The notes: a model not told the origin generated them from the letters alone. A stretch of DNA of 12,945 bases from Prevotella sp. UBA4339 (GCA_002393725.1 DGTJ01000050.1:29911-42855); one strand, 5' to 3'. Positions 1 to 6,610 are shown, counted from the stretch's first letter. Numbers and translations: made by a program.

Positions 1-925
1 CATCAAGCTCAGTGAGCGATTTCTTACCGAAGTTGCGGAACTTAAGAAGGTCGGTCTTGTTATACTGCACGAGATCACCAAGGGTCTCAACATCAGCAGC
101 CTTCAGACAGTTGAGGGCACGAACAGAGAGGTTCATGTCTACAAGACGTGTCTTCAGCAGCTGGCGCATGTGCAGAATCTCCTCATCAAACTCCTGGTTT
201 GTCTCGCTCTCTGAGTTCTCGAGAGTAATCTTCTCGTCAGAGAACAGCATGAAGTGATAGATAAGGATCTTTGCAGCCTCCTTAAGAGCATCCTTCGGGT
301 GTATGGAACCGTCCGTAGTGATCTCCATTACGAGCTTGTCGTAGTCAGTCTTCTGCTCTACACGATAAGGCTCTACAGAGTACTTCACGTTACGGATAGG
401 TGTGTAAATAGAGTCGATTGCGATTACGTTAACGTCGGTGCAGAACTCGCGATTCTCATCTGCGGGTACATATCCGCGACCTTTGTTGATCGTAAGGTCA
501 ATCTGCATCGAGGCTTTGGAATCTAAATGACAAATCACCAAATCGGGATTCAGCACCTCAAATCCAGTCAGATACTTGCCGATGTCACCGGCTTTGAATT
601 CGGTAGAATTCTCGACCGTGATACTGACTTTCTCGTTCTCGAATTCTTCTACAACTTGCTTGAACCTTACTTGCTTCAGGTTCAAGATAATGTTGGTTAC
701 ATCTTCCTTTACACCAGGTACAGATGAGAACTCATGCTCAACACCGGCAATCTTGATGGTATTGATAGCATAGCCCTCGAGTGATGAAAGAAGAATGCGG
801 CGGAGGGCGTTACCAATGGTAACACCGAATCCTGGCTCCAAGGGACGAAATTCGAACTTGCCGAACTTGTCGTTGGACTCCAACATTACGACTTTATCAG
901 GTTTTTGAAATGCTAATATCGCCAT
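1..925 (-). CDS. rpoA: RNA polymerase subunit alpha, 3' end cut by the window edge
   Basis: The alpha subunit dimerises to seed RNA polymerase assembly and contacts promoter DNA and activators. I read 308 codons from the ATG at 925, beginning MAILAFQKPDKVVML. The usual length is about 330, so roughly 20 residues are missing. Residues 1-230 are the assembly domain, with the GNALRRILLSSLEG dimerisation segment at 38-51. An acidic linker (SESETNQEFDEE, 238-249) leads to the C-terminal domain. There, SVRALNCLK (267-275) and FGKKSLTEL (299-307) match the DNA-binding helix-hairpin-helix region; R269 corresponds to E. coli R265, the key UP-element contact. The start lies 12 bases after the rpsD stop in an A/T-rich spacer with no Shine-Dalgarno. 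Identity is certain; the stop codon and any rplQ lie outside. Confidence 0.98.
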   Translation of the reverse strand, partial: MAILAFQKPDKVVMLESNDKFGKFEFRPLEPGFGVTIGNALRRILLSSLEGYAINTIKIAGVEHEFSSVPGVKEDVTNIILNLKQVRFKQVVEEFENEKVSITVENSTEFKAGDIGKYLTGFEVLNPDLVICHLDSKASMQIDLTINKGRGYVPADENREFCTDVNVIAIDSIYTPIRNVKYSVEPYRVEQKTDYDKLVMEITTDGSIHPKDALKEAAKILIYHFMLFSDEKITLENSESETNQEFDEEILHMRQLLKTRLVDMNLSVRALNCLKAADVETLGDLVQYNKTDLLKFRNFGKKSLTELD

Positions 926-937
926 TAATTTAATGAT

Positions 938-1546
938 TTAGTTCTTAGAGTACAACTCAACGATTAACTGCTCCTTAATGTTCTCAGGAATGTCGGCACG
1001 CTCGGGCTTGTGCAGGAACTTACCGCTCTTAGAGTTCTCATCCCACTCTATCCAAGGATACTTGCTGTGATTGAAACCTGCGAGAGCTGCCTCGATAACC
1101 TCGAGTGACTTTGACTTCTCGCGAACAGCAATAACCTGACCTGGCTTAACAGCGTAAGAAGGGATGTTTACTACCTGACCATCAACAGTGATATGCTTGT
1201 GACCAACGAGCTGACGTGCAGCAGCACGTGTTGGAGCAATACCAAGGCGGAACACTACATTGTCGAGACGACTCTCCAGATTCTGCAGCAGCACCTCACC
1301 GGTGATACCGTCAGCCTTAGCTGCCTTTTCAAACATATTACGGAACTGACGCTCAAGTACTCCATAAGTATACTTGGCCTTCTGCTTCTCTGCCAGCATG
1401 ACTGCGTACTCCGACATCTTGCGACGACGGTTATTGCCATGCTGTCCAGGAGGGAAGTTTCTCCTAGACAAAACTTTGTCCGGGCCAAAGATGGCTTCTC
1501 CAAATCGGCGGGCAACTTTTGATTTCGGTCCTAAATATCTTGCCAT
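938..1546 (-). CDS. rpsD: 30S ribosomal protein S4 (uS4), zinc-free form
   Basis: S4 nucleates assembly of the 16S 5' domain and, with S3 and S5, lines the mRNA entry channel. In E. coli it also represses the alpha operon. The 202-residue product starts MARYLGPKSKVARRFGE and carries the NFPPGQHG segment (31-38), followed by the S4 RNA-binding domain around 90-155 (ESRLDNVVFRLG, RQLVGHKHITVDG). It contains no cysteine at all, so the four-cysteine zinc site found near the N-terminus of some S4 proteins is absent. The gene follows rpsK after a 64-base A/T-rich spacer and precedes rpoA by 12 bases. Length and sequence are normal for the family. Confidence 0.98.
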   Translation of the reverse strand: MARYLGPKSKVARRFGEAIFGPDKVLSRRNFPPGQHGNNRRRKMSEYAVMLAEKQKAKYTYGVLERQFRNMFEKAAKADGITGEVLLQNLESRLDNVVFRLGIAPTRAAARQLVGHKHITVDGQVVNIPSYAVKPGQVIAVREKSKSLEVIEAALAGFNHSKYPWIEWDENSKSGKFLHKPERADIPENIKEQLIVELYSKN

Positions 1547-1610
1547 AATCTATAAATAAAAATTTCTAATAATTAAATAATATGAGTAATCCCAATGATA
1601 CGACAACTCA

Positions 1611-2000
1611 TTATACACGACGACGCTTTGGAGGGCGACATCCGTTATGTGGCAGTGGAGTAACGTCTACAATCTCCATTACCTCGATTCCTGCACCGTG
1701 GATGGCACGGATAGCTGACTCACGTCCGTTACCAGGACCCTTCACATAGGCCTTAACCTTGCGAAGACCGAGATCATAAGCAACCTTTGCGCAATCCTCT
1801 GCTGCCATCTGAGCAGCATATGGAGTGTTTTTCTTTGAACCACGGAAACCCATCTTACCAGCGGAAGACCAAGAGATAATCTGACCCTCATCGTTAGCAA
1901 GTGATACAATAATATTATTAAAAGAACTGTGTACGTGGAGCTGTCCGATGGCATTCACTCTCACGTTTCTCTTCTTAGAAGTGACTGTTTTCTTTGCCAT
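1611..2000 (-). CDS. rpsK: 30S ribosomal protein S11 (uS11)
   Basis: S11 sits on the platform of the 30S subunit next to the mRNA exit and the E-site. The 129-residue product has a lysine-rich N-terminal tail, then the hallmark HVHSSFNNIIVSL (residues 22-34), the SWSSAGKMGFRGSKKNTPYA core (44-63), and the conserved basic C-terminus with PHNGCRPPKRRRV. The Asn-Gly pair in that tail matches the position that becomes isoaspartate in E. coli S11; whether it does so here cannot be read from DNA. The gene follows rpsM after 34 A/T-rich bases. The start context is AATT directly before ATG, with no Shine-Dalgarno. Confidence 0.98.
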   Translation of the reverse strand: MAKKTVTSKKRNVRVNAIGQLHVHSSFNNIIVSLANDEGQIISWSSAGKMGFRGSKKNTPYAAQMAAEDCAKVAYDLGLRKVKAYVKGPGNGRESAIRAIHGAGIEVMEIVDVTPLPHNGCRPPKRRRV

Positions 2001-2034
2001 AATTCTTAATCTACTTTAATTGTTTAACTTAGAA

Positions 2035-2415
2035 TTACTTCGTAGCCTTCTTCTTGTTGGCAACAGTCTTCTTCTTTCCCTTACGGGTACGAGCATTATT
2101 CTTGGTACTCTGACCGCGAACGGGAAGACCGTTACGATGACGTACGCCACGATAGCAACCAATATCCATCAGTCGCTTGATATTCAACTGGATCTCAGAA
2201 CGGAGATCACCTTCTACTTTGAATTCAGCACCGATAATTTCACGGATCTTGGCTGCCTGGTCGTCACTCCACTCGCTTACCTTCAGGTCGCGGCTGACAC
2301 CTGCCTTATCCAATATCTTTGCTGAACTACTTCGACCTATACCATAGATATAAGTCAATGCGATTTCGCCACGCTTGTTCTGGGGCAAATCTACTCCAAC
2401 AATTCTTATTGCCAT
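2035..2415 (-). CDS. rpsM: 30S ribosomal protein S13 (uS13)
   Basis: S13 is a head protein of the small subunit that forms bridges to L5 in the large subunit and touches the P-site tRNA through its basic tail. The 126-residue product opens MAIRIVGVDLPQNKRGEIAL, carries the helix-two-turn-helix region around YIYGIGRSSSAKILDKAGV (residues 23-41), and ends in the tRNA-contacting tail GLPVRGQSTKNNARTRKG followed by a lysine-rich stretch. It is the first gene of the alpha-type block and lies behind a 123-base spacer holding a promoter-like -7 element. Its immediate leader is A/T-rich (TTTAACAA before ATG) without a Shine-Dalgarno. Confidence 0.98.
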   Translation of the reverse strand: MAIRIVGVDLPQNKRGEIALTYIYGIGRSSSAKILDKAGVSRDLKVSEWSDDQAAKIREIIGAEFKVEGDLRSEIQLNIKRLMDIGCYRGVRHRNGLPVRGQSTKNNARTRKGKKKTVANKKKATK

Positions 2416-2448
2416 TTGTTAAACTAAATGTGATAAATAAAATTAATA

Positions 2449-2460
2449 AAATTCGAATTT
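2449..2460. repeat. 12-bp perfect palindrome in the rpsM leader
   Basis: AAATTCGAATTT is a perfect palindrome in the predicted untranslated leader, 33 bases before the rpsM start. In RNA it could pair only weakly as a hairpin; as DNA it could be a dyad site. No known regulator site is recognised and it may be chance in A/T-rich DNA. Confidence 0.35.
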
Positions 2461-2475
2461 CTGCTAAAAAGCATG

Positions 2476-2483
2476 CAAAGGTA
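2476..2483 (-). promoter_or_regulatory. Bacteroidota-type promoter -7 box ahead of rpsM
   Basis: Read on the minus strand this is TACCTTTG followed by CATGC, a full match to the TAnnTTTG -7 element used by the primary sigma factor of Bacteroidota. It lies in the longest spacer of the window, between rpmJ and rpsM, about 60 bases before the rpsM ATG. I would place the transcription start roughly at 2466-2471. I see no TTTG-like -33 box at the usual 19-21 base spacing, so the promoter may be weak or may rely on upstream DNA. Its position matches that of the separate alpha-operon promoter in other bacteria. Confidence 0.6.
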
Positions 2484-2522
2484 CACAGAATTCTTGAGAT
2501 TCCGATACCTTTTTATGCTTAT

Positions 2523-2542
2523 TTAACATAAAATCATGTTAA
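2523..2542 (-). repeat. A/T-rich hairpin overlapping the rpmJ stop
   Basis: The minus strand reads TTAACAT, a six-base loop, then ATGTTAA: a perfect 7-bp inverted repeat that includes the rpmJ stop codon. No U-run follows, so I do not call it an intrinsic terminator. It could protect an mRNA 3' end or weakly slow the polymerase before the alpha-block promoter. Confidence 0.4.
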
Positions 2543-2655
2543 CCCTGACGCATCTTGTACTTTGGGTTCTTCTTGTTGATAACGAACAGGCGTCCCTTGC
2601 GACGTACAATCTTGCAGTCTGGGGTACGCTTCTTCAATGATGCTCTTGTCTTCAT
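2539..2655 (-). CDS. rpmJ: 50S ribosomal protein L36 (bL36), zinc-free form
   Basis: This 38-residue protein stabilises 23S rRNA folding near the base of the large subunit's GTPase region. It reads MKTRASLKKRTPDCKIV at the start and ends NPKYKMRQG. In zinc-binding L36 the ligands are C11, C14, C27 and H33. Here the equivalents are T11, C14, N27 and Y33, so only one cysteine remains and no zinc ribbon can form. The gene follows infA after 15 bases (ACAATAGACAACAAT, no Shine-Dalgarno). It ends the long S10-spc-map-infA series; a 123-base spacer with a promoter element follows. Confidence 0.97.
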   Translation of the reverse strand: MKTRASLKKRTPDCKIVRRKGRLFVINKKNPKYKMRQG

Positions 2656-2670
2656 ATTGTTGTCTATTGT

Positions 2671-2889
2671 TTATTTGTATCTGAATACAATTCTACCCTT
2701 TGTCAGGTCATAAGGACTCATCTCAACTTTTACCTTATCCCCTGGCAGGATCTTAATATAATGCATGCGCATCTTACCAGATATATGGGCGATAATGGGC
2801 ACGCCGTTCTCCAATTCTACACGGAACATTGCATTTGACAATGCCTCAACAATCGTTCCATCCTGTTCTATAGCACCTTGCTTTGCCAT
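2671..2889 (-). CDS. infA: Translation initiation factor IF-1
   Basis: IF-1 binds the 30S A-site during initiation and cooperates with IF2 and IF3. The 72-residue product is the exact usual length. It is a single OB-fold (S1-like) domain: MAKQGAIEQDGTIVEALSNA, then FRVELENG, then AHISGKMRMHYIKILPGDKV and a C-terminal GRIVFRYK. The start lies 6 bases after the map stop. The order secY-map-infA-rpmJ-rpsM is a conserved arrangement, so context and sequence agree fully. Confidence 0.98.
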   Translation of the reverse strand: MAKQGAIEQDGTIVEALSNAMFRVELENGVPIIAHISGKMRMHYIKILPGDKVKVEMSPYDLTKGRIVFRYK

Positions 2890-2895
2890 TCTTAC

Positions 2896-3696
2896 TTAAT
2901 ATAGTTTACCTTCTATTTCTTCTACTTCCTCAAACGATGATAAAATCTCAGCCTTACCTCTTCTGATAGCGATGGTATGCTCAAAATGAGCTGCGGGCTT
3001 GCCATCCTGAGTTCGGATAGTCCAGCGATCCTTATCCATCCAGATATCTCGCTTACCCATCGTTACCATCGGTTCTATAGCGATACACATCGAAGCCTTA
3101 AGCATTACGCCATTACCACGGCGACCGTAGTTAGGCACTTGCGGATCTTCATGCATCTCACGACCAATACCATGACCGGTAAGTTCGCGAACTATCCCGT
3201 AATTAGATGCCTCACAGTGACTTTGAACTGCATAGCTGATATCTCCAAGATGTCTTCCTGCCTGTGCTGCCTCGATACCAAGATAAAGTGATTCCTTGGT
3301 GGTCTTGAGCAACTGCTTGACATCATCGGCAACTTCTCCAACACAGAATGTATAGGCAGAATCGCCATTGAAGCCGTTAAGCAATGTACCGCAGTCGATG
3401 GAGATAATATCTCCTTCCTTTAGTACAGTCTCATTGTTAGGCACACCGTGCACCACAACATCATTGACTGACGTGCAGATGCTGGCAGGAAACGGTCCTC
3501 CGTAAGGATTCGGAAACCCTTTGAAAGTTGGGACTGCTCCATTGTCACGAATGAACTCTTCGGCAATCTTGTCCAACTGGAGGGTCGTTACACCAGGTTT
3601 GATATGTTTTGCCAATTCGCCAAGCGTTTTACCGACAAGTCGGTTCGCTTGGCGCATTAGCTCTATTTCATCTTCAGTCTTCAGAAATATCTTCAT
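2896..3696 (-). CDS. map: Type I methionine aminopeptidase
   Basis: This cytosolic metalloenzyme removes the initiator methionine from nascent proteins at the ribosome exit once the formyl group is gone. The 266-residue product is a complete pita-bread fold of the type I class, without an N-terminal zinc-finger extension. The five expected metal ligands are visible: D101 (SIDCG), D112 (NGDSAYTF), H175 (TGHGIG), E208 (AIEPM) and E239 (FEHTIAI). H83 (VVHGVP) and H182 (MHEDP) are the substrate-side histidines. The start is 6 bases after the secY stop. adk, which lies between secY and map in Bacillus and many other bacteria, is missing here. Confidence 0.98.
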   Translation of the reverse strand: MKIFLKTEDEIELMRQANRLVGKTLGELAKHIKPGVTTLQLDKIAEEFIRDNGAVPTFKGFPNPYGGPFPASICTSVNDVVVHGVPNNETVLKEGDIISIDCGTLLNGFNGDSAYTFCVGEVADDVKQLLKTTKESLYLGIEAAQAGRHLGDISYAVQSHCEASNYGIVRELTGHGIGREMHEDPQVPNYGRRGNGVMLKASMCIAIEPMVTMGKRDIWMDKDRWTIRTQDGKPAAHFEHTIAIRRGKAEILSSFEEVEEIEGKLY

Positions 3697-3702
3697 AGAA
3701 GA

Positions 3703-5046
3703 TTAGTAAGCAGCCATACCACGGCCGTGGATACGACCAGAACTGAGCAGACCGTCATAGTGACGCATCAGGAGATGAGACTCAATCTGTGCAAGTGTAT
3801 CAAGTACTACACCGACGAGAATCAGCAATGATGTTCCACCGAAGAACTGAGAAAAAGCATCTTGTACATTCAGCAGGCTAGCGAAAGCCGGCATGATAGC
3901 AATGAAGGCGATAAAGAGAGAGCCCGGCAGGGTGATGCGTGACATCACGGTGTCGATATACTCTGCAGTCTCCTTGCCTGGCTTAACACCAGGAATGAAA
4001 CCATTATTGCGCTTCATATCCTCTGCCATCTGAGTCGGATTCAGAGTAATAGCCGTATAGAAATAAGTGAATGCGATAATCAGTGCAGCGAAGATTACGT
4101 TATACAGCCAACTGTGGTGATCAAGCATCGTGCGCAGGAACCAAGAGGTATTCTCGGGATTCATCCACTGTGCAAGTGACAGAGGGATGAACATGATAGC
4201 CTGTGCGAAAATGATTGGCATCACGTTAGCAGCAAACAACTTCAGTGGGATATACTGACGAGCACCACCTATTTGCTTGCCATTGCCGACAAGACGTTTT
4301 GCATACTGTACGGGGATCTTACGTACACCCTGTACCAGAACAATAGCTGCGCATACAACAGCATAGAGAATGATAATCTCGACGAGGAACATCACGAGAC
4401 CACCACCAGTGATGGCTGTGAAACGAGAAGTTACCTCCTGTATAAATGCCTGTGGAAGACGGGCAATGATACCGATCATAATGATAAGCGAGACACCATT
4501 TCCAATACCTTTATCAGTAATGCGTTCACCCAACCAGAGGATGAACATACTTCCGGCAGCAAGTATAATCACGGCGGGGACCATAAATACAGGCCAGGAG
4601 ATACCCGAAGCAAGGGCTGTACCTGACTGCATCTTGAGGTTGATCAGGTAACCCGGAGCCTGGAAGGCCAAAATAGCCACTGTCAGGTAGCGGGTATAGG
4701 CACTGATCTTCTTACGTCCGCTCTCACCCTCACGCTGCATCTTCTGGAAGTAAGGTACAGCAACTGCGAGAAGCTGCATTAAGATAGAAGCTGTGATGTA
4801 AGGCATGATTCCAAGTGCGAAAATTGACGCATTGGAAAATGCACCACCGGAGAACATATCAAGCAGCGACATCAGACCACCGGCAGTCTGTGACTGGAGT
4901 TTGTCCAACATGGCAGGATTGATACCGGGAAGTACCACAAACGAGCCAAAACGATAAATCGCTACGAATAGAAGAGTAATGAGAAGACGCATGCGCAAAT
5001 CCTCAATCTTCCAGATGTTCTTCAGTGTCTCTATAAACTTCTTCAT
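3703..5046 (-). CDS. secY: Protein translocase channel subunit SecY
   Basis: SecY is the inner-membrane pore that passes unfolded proteins with SecA or inserts membrane proteins from the ribosome. The 447-residue sequence shows about ten hydrophobic spans, the first around 20-40 (LLITLLFVAIYRFGSFVVLPG begins at 21). The plug region around 55-75 is MSLLDMFSGGAF. The large cytoplasmic loop has GVRKIPVQYAKRL (240-252), and the C5 loop has GFIPGVKPGKETAEYID (349-365). In that loop K355 stands where E. coli has the essential R357. The start directly follows the rplO stop through an A-run (TAA-AAAAA-ATG). The C-terminus, IHGRGMAAY, is short. It is the last gene of the spc-type block. Confidence 0.98.
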   Translation of the reverse strand: MKKFIETLKNIWKIEDLRMRLLITLLFVAIYRFGSFVVLPGINPAMLDKLQSQTAGGLMSLLDMFSGGAFSNASIFALGIMPYITASILMQLLAVAVPYFQKMQREGESGRKKISAYTRYLTVAILAFQAPGYLINLKMQSGTALASGISWPVFMVPAVIILAAGSMFILWLGERITDKGIGNGVSLIIMIGIIARLPQAFIQEVTSRFTAITGGGLVMFLVEIIILYAVVCAAIVLVQGVRKIPVQYAKRLVGNGKQIGGARQYIPLKLFAANVMPIIFAQAIMFIPLSLAQWMNPENTSWFLRTMLDHHSWLYNVIFAALIIAFTYFYTAITLNPTQMAEDMKRNNGFIPGVKPGKETAEYIDTVMSRITLPGSLFIAFIAIMPAFASLLNVQDAFSQFFGGTSLLILVGVVLDTLAQIESHLLMRHYDGLLSSGRIHGRGMAAY

Positions 5047-5051
5047 TTTTT

Positions 5052-5498
5052 TTAGATAGTTGTTGCGTTACCACCTACTGCCTTGATTGCTTCCTCGGCA
5101 GTCTTTGAGAATGCATTGGCCTCTACATCAACCTTTGCTTTCAGCTCACCTGTACCAAGAATCTTTACCAGCTTCTTGCCGTTAGTGAGACCAGCGGCTA
5201 CAAGCTCTGCTATTCCAATCTTTGTAAGGTTCTTCTCCTCAGCAAGCGTCTGAATGGTAGAGAGATTAACTGCAAAATACTCCTTATGGTTTATGTTCTT
5301 AAAACCGCCCTTCGGAAGACGACGCTGCAGAGGCATCTGACCACCTTCGAAACCAATCTTTCTCTTATAACCAGAACGAGCCTTGGCACCCTTGTGACCA
5401 CGGGTAGAAGTACCACCCAGACCAGAACCTGGTCCGCGACCGATACGACGACGTGAATGGGTAGAGCCTTCGGCTGGCTTTAAATTATTCAGTTTCAT
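5052..5498 (-). CDS. rplO: 50S ribosomal protein L15 (uL15)
   Basis: L15 is a late assembly protein that threads an extended basic tail into 23S rRNA near the central protuberance. I place the start at the ATG at 5498, giving 148 residues beginning MKLNNLKPAEGST, the usual start in this phylum. A TTG two codons upstream at 5504 is in frame but would be the only non-ATG start in the window. The glycine/arginine-rich segment RRIGRGPGSGLGGTSTRGHK (about 18-37) and FEGGQMPLQRRLPKGGF (about 51-67) are family hallmarks. The globular domain follows to the stop. It lies 24 bases after rpmD. Confidence 0.97.
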   Translation of the reverse strand: MKLNNLKPAEGSTHSRRRIGRGPGSGLGGTSTRGHKGAKARSGYKRKIGFEGGQMPLQRRLPKGGFKNINHKEYFAVNLSTIQTLAEEKNLTKIGIAELVAAGLTNGKKLVKILGTGELKAKVDVEANAFSKTAEEAIKAVGGNATTI

Positions 5499-5522
5499 AA
5501 TCAATTCTGTTTTTATTGTTAA

Positions 5523-5699
5523 TTACTCAACTACGGTCACCAGGTGGTGTACCTTGCGAATCATTCCACGGATTGAAGGAGTATCCTCTACCTCAACAAC
5601 CTGAGAGATCTTACGCAGGCCGAGAGCCTGGAGCGTACGCTTCTGGTCTACCGGATAACCGATCTTACTCTTAATCTGCTTAACCTTAATTGTTGCCAT
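5523..5699 (-). CDS. rpmD: 50S ribosomal protein L30 (uL30)
   Basis: L30 is a small beta-alpha-beta protein on the 50S surface. The 58-residue product reads MATIKVKQIKSKIGYPVDQK, then LQALGLRKISQVVEVEDTPS, and ends HHLVTVVE, covering the whole family with normal length. It lies between rpsE (14 bases) and rplO (24 bases), its usual place in the spc block. Unlike most genes here, it has an AGGAG sequence 9 bases before the ATG. Confidence 0.97.
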   Translation of the reverse strand: MATIKVKQIKSKIGYPVDQKRTLQALGLRKISQVVEVEDTPSIRGMIRKVHHLVTVVE

Positions 5700-5708
5700 A
5701 ATATCTTT

Positions 5709-5713
5709 CTCCT
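5709..5713 (-). promoter_or_regulatory. Shine-Dalgarno match before rpmD
   Basis: On the minus strand the rpsE-rpmD spacer is AGGAGAAAGATATT-ATG. AGGAG sits 9 bases before the start, right behind the rpsE stop. It is one of three such matches among 26 visible starts, in a phylum that normally does not use this signal. Confidence 0.5.
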
Positions 5714-6226
5714 TTATCCTTTAAATACTTTTTCCATGCTGATACCACGTGTGCCTGCAATAGTGTAGGCATCACGCATCTGGCTCAGTGCTAAAATTGT
5801 AGCCTTCACAAGGTTGTGAGGGTTTGATGAACCCTTTGACTTTGCAAGTACGTCCTTGATACCTACGCTCTCGAGCACTGCACGCATAGCACCTCCTGCC
5901 ACGAGACCAGTACCGGCAGCTGCGGGCTTCAGGAATACCTGAGCACCCCCGAAGCGGGCTTCCATCTCATGAGGAATAGTACCCTTGAGCACTGGAACTT
6001 TCACAAGATTCTTCTTGGCTGCCTCTGTGCCCTTGGCAATGGCAGCTGTAACTTCACCTGCCTTACCGAGACCCCAGCCGATGATACCGTTGCCGTCGCC
6101 GACAACAACAATAGCTGCAAAGGTGAAGGTGCGACCTCCCTTGGTAACCTTTGTTACACGGTTGATGGCAACCAGCTTGTCTTTCAACTCTACGTCACTA
6201 TTTACTTTAACATTTTTCATTGCCAT
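5714..6226 (-). CDS. rpsE: 30S ribosomal protein S5 (uS5)
   Basis: S5 lies at the back of the 30S neck, lines the mRNA entry with S3 and S4, and affects decoding accuracy. The 170-residue product has the N-terminal double-stranded-RNA-binding-like domain (about 14-78), with the VTKGGRTFTFAAIVVVGDG loop where spectinomycin-resistance changes arise in other bacteria. The C-terminal ribosomal fold has GGAMRAVLESVGIKDVLAKS and GSSNPHNLVKATI. The ATG at 6226 gives MAMKNVKVNSD; a second ATG two codons later is possible, but the first lies at the usual distance (6 bases) from the rplR stop and has the recurring ATT context. Confidence 0.97.
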   Translation of the reverse strand: MAMKNVKVNSDVELKDKLVAINRVTKVTKGGRTFTFAAIVVVGDGNGIIGWGLGKAGEVTAAIAKGTEAAKKNLVKVPVLKGTIPHEMEARFGGAQVFLKPAAAGTGLVAGGAMRAVLESVGIKDVLAKSKGSSNPHNLVKATILALSQMRDAYTIAGTRGISMEKVFKG

Positions 6227-6232
6227 AATCGT

Positions 6233-6577
6233 TTAGAATTTAAGTCCACCTTTACGAGCTGCGTCTGCAAGAGACTTCACGCGGCCATGATACAGGTAAC
6301 CATTACGGTCGAATACAACAGCGCTTACGCCAGCCTCCTGAGCCTTCTGGGCTACGAGTTCACCCACCTTCTCTGCCTGCTGGATCTTTGGCATAGCCTC
6401 AAGCCCAAGCGAGGATGCAGATGCAAGTGTTTTACCTTCCAAGTCGTTGATAACCTGAGCATAGATCTGCTTGTTAGAGCGGAATACACTCAGACGAGGA
6501 CGTTCGGCTGTACCGAATACGTTCTTACGAATTCTATATTTGATCTTAATTCGTCTTTCTACTTTCTTCGTTGTCAT
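6233..6577 (-). CDS. rplR: 50S ribosomal protein L18 (uL18)
   Basis: L18 binds 5S rRNA and, with L5, docks it into the central protuberance. The 114-residue product has a basic N-terminus (MTTKKVERRIKIKYRIRKN), the conserved AERPRLSVFRSNKQIYAQVI (26-45) and the C-terminal YLYHGRVKSLADAARKGGLKF, in which H-G-R-V-K and A-D-A-A-R are family signatures. Length is normal. It follows rplF after a 33-base spacer with two copies of the TAAGAAT heptamer and precedes rpsE by 6 bases. Confidence 0.97.
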   Translation of the reverse strand: MTTKKVERRIKIKYRIRKNVFGTAERPRLSVFRSNKQIYAQVINDLEGKTLASASSLGLEAMPKIQQAEKVGELVAQKAQEAGVSAVVFDRNGYLYHGRVKSLADAARKGGLKF

Positions 6578-6586
6578 AATCCTTTA

Positions 6587-6600
6587 ATTCTTAATTCTTA
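6587..6600 (-). repeat. Two tandem TAAGAAT heptamers, rplF-rplR spacer
   Basis: On the minus strand the 33-base spacer carries TAAGAAT twice in tandem shortly before rplR. The same unit, in the same orientation, occurs three times in the rpsS-rplV spacer and singly before rpsK (2002-2008) and rpsH (7652-7658). Its function is unknown. Confidence 0.7.
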
Positions 6601-6610
6601 GTTCAATAGA

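Noticed and set aside
12..773. Several plus-strand frames of 65-90 codons at the left end
   Set aside because: The minus strand here reads continuously as RpoA for 308 codons, which explains the region.
2416..2475. An S4-binding pseudoknot in the rpsM leader, as in E. coli
   Set aside because: The predicted leader is only about 55 bases and very A/T-rich; I see no nested pairing that would form the E. coli type structure.
2506..2513. A divergent plus-strand promoter at TACCTTTT
   Set aside because: It lacks the final G of TAnnTTTG and no plausible plus-strand gene follows; it is better seen as the second arm of the inverted repeat.
5499..5504. TTG at 5504 as the rplO start
   Set aside because: It would be the only non-ATG start, adds two residues not expected in L15, and the ATG at 5498 has the usual GATT context.
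5969..6601. A 210-codon plus-strand frame opposite rpsE and rplR
   Set aside because: Antisense shadow of two conserved genes; its cysteine-rich, irregular sequence shows no domain and no promoter is seen.
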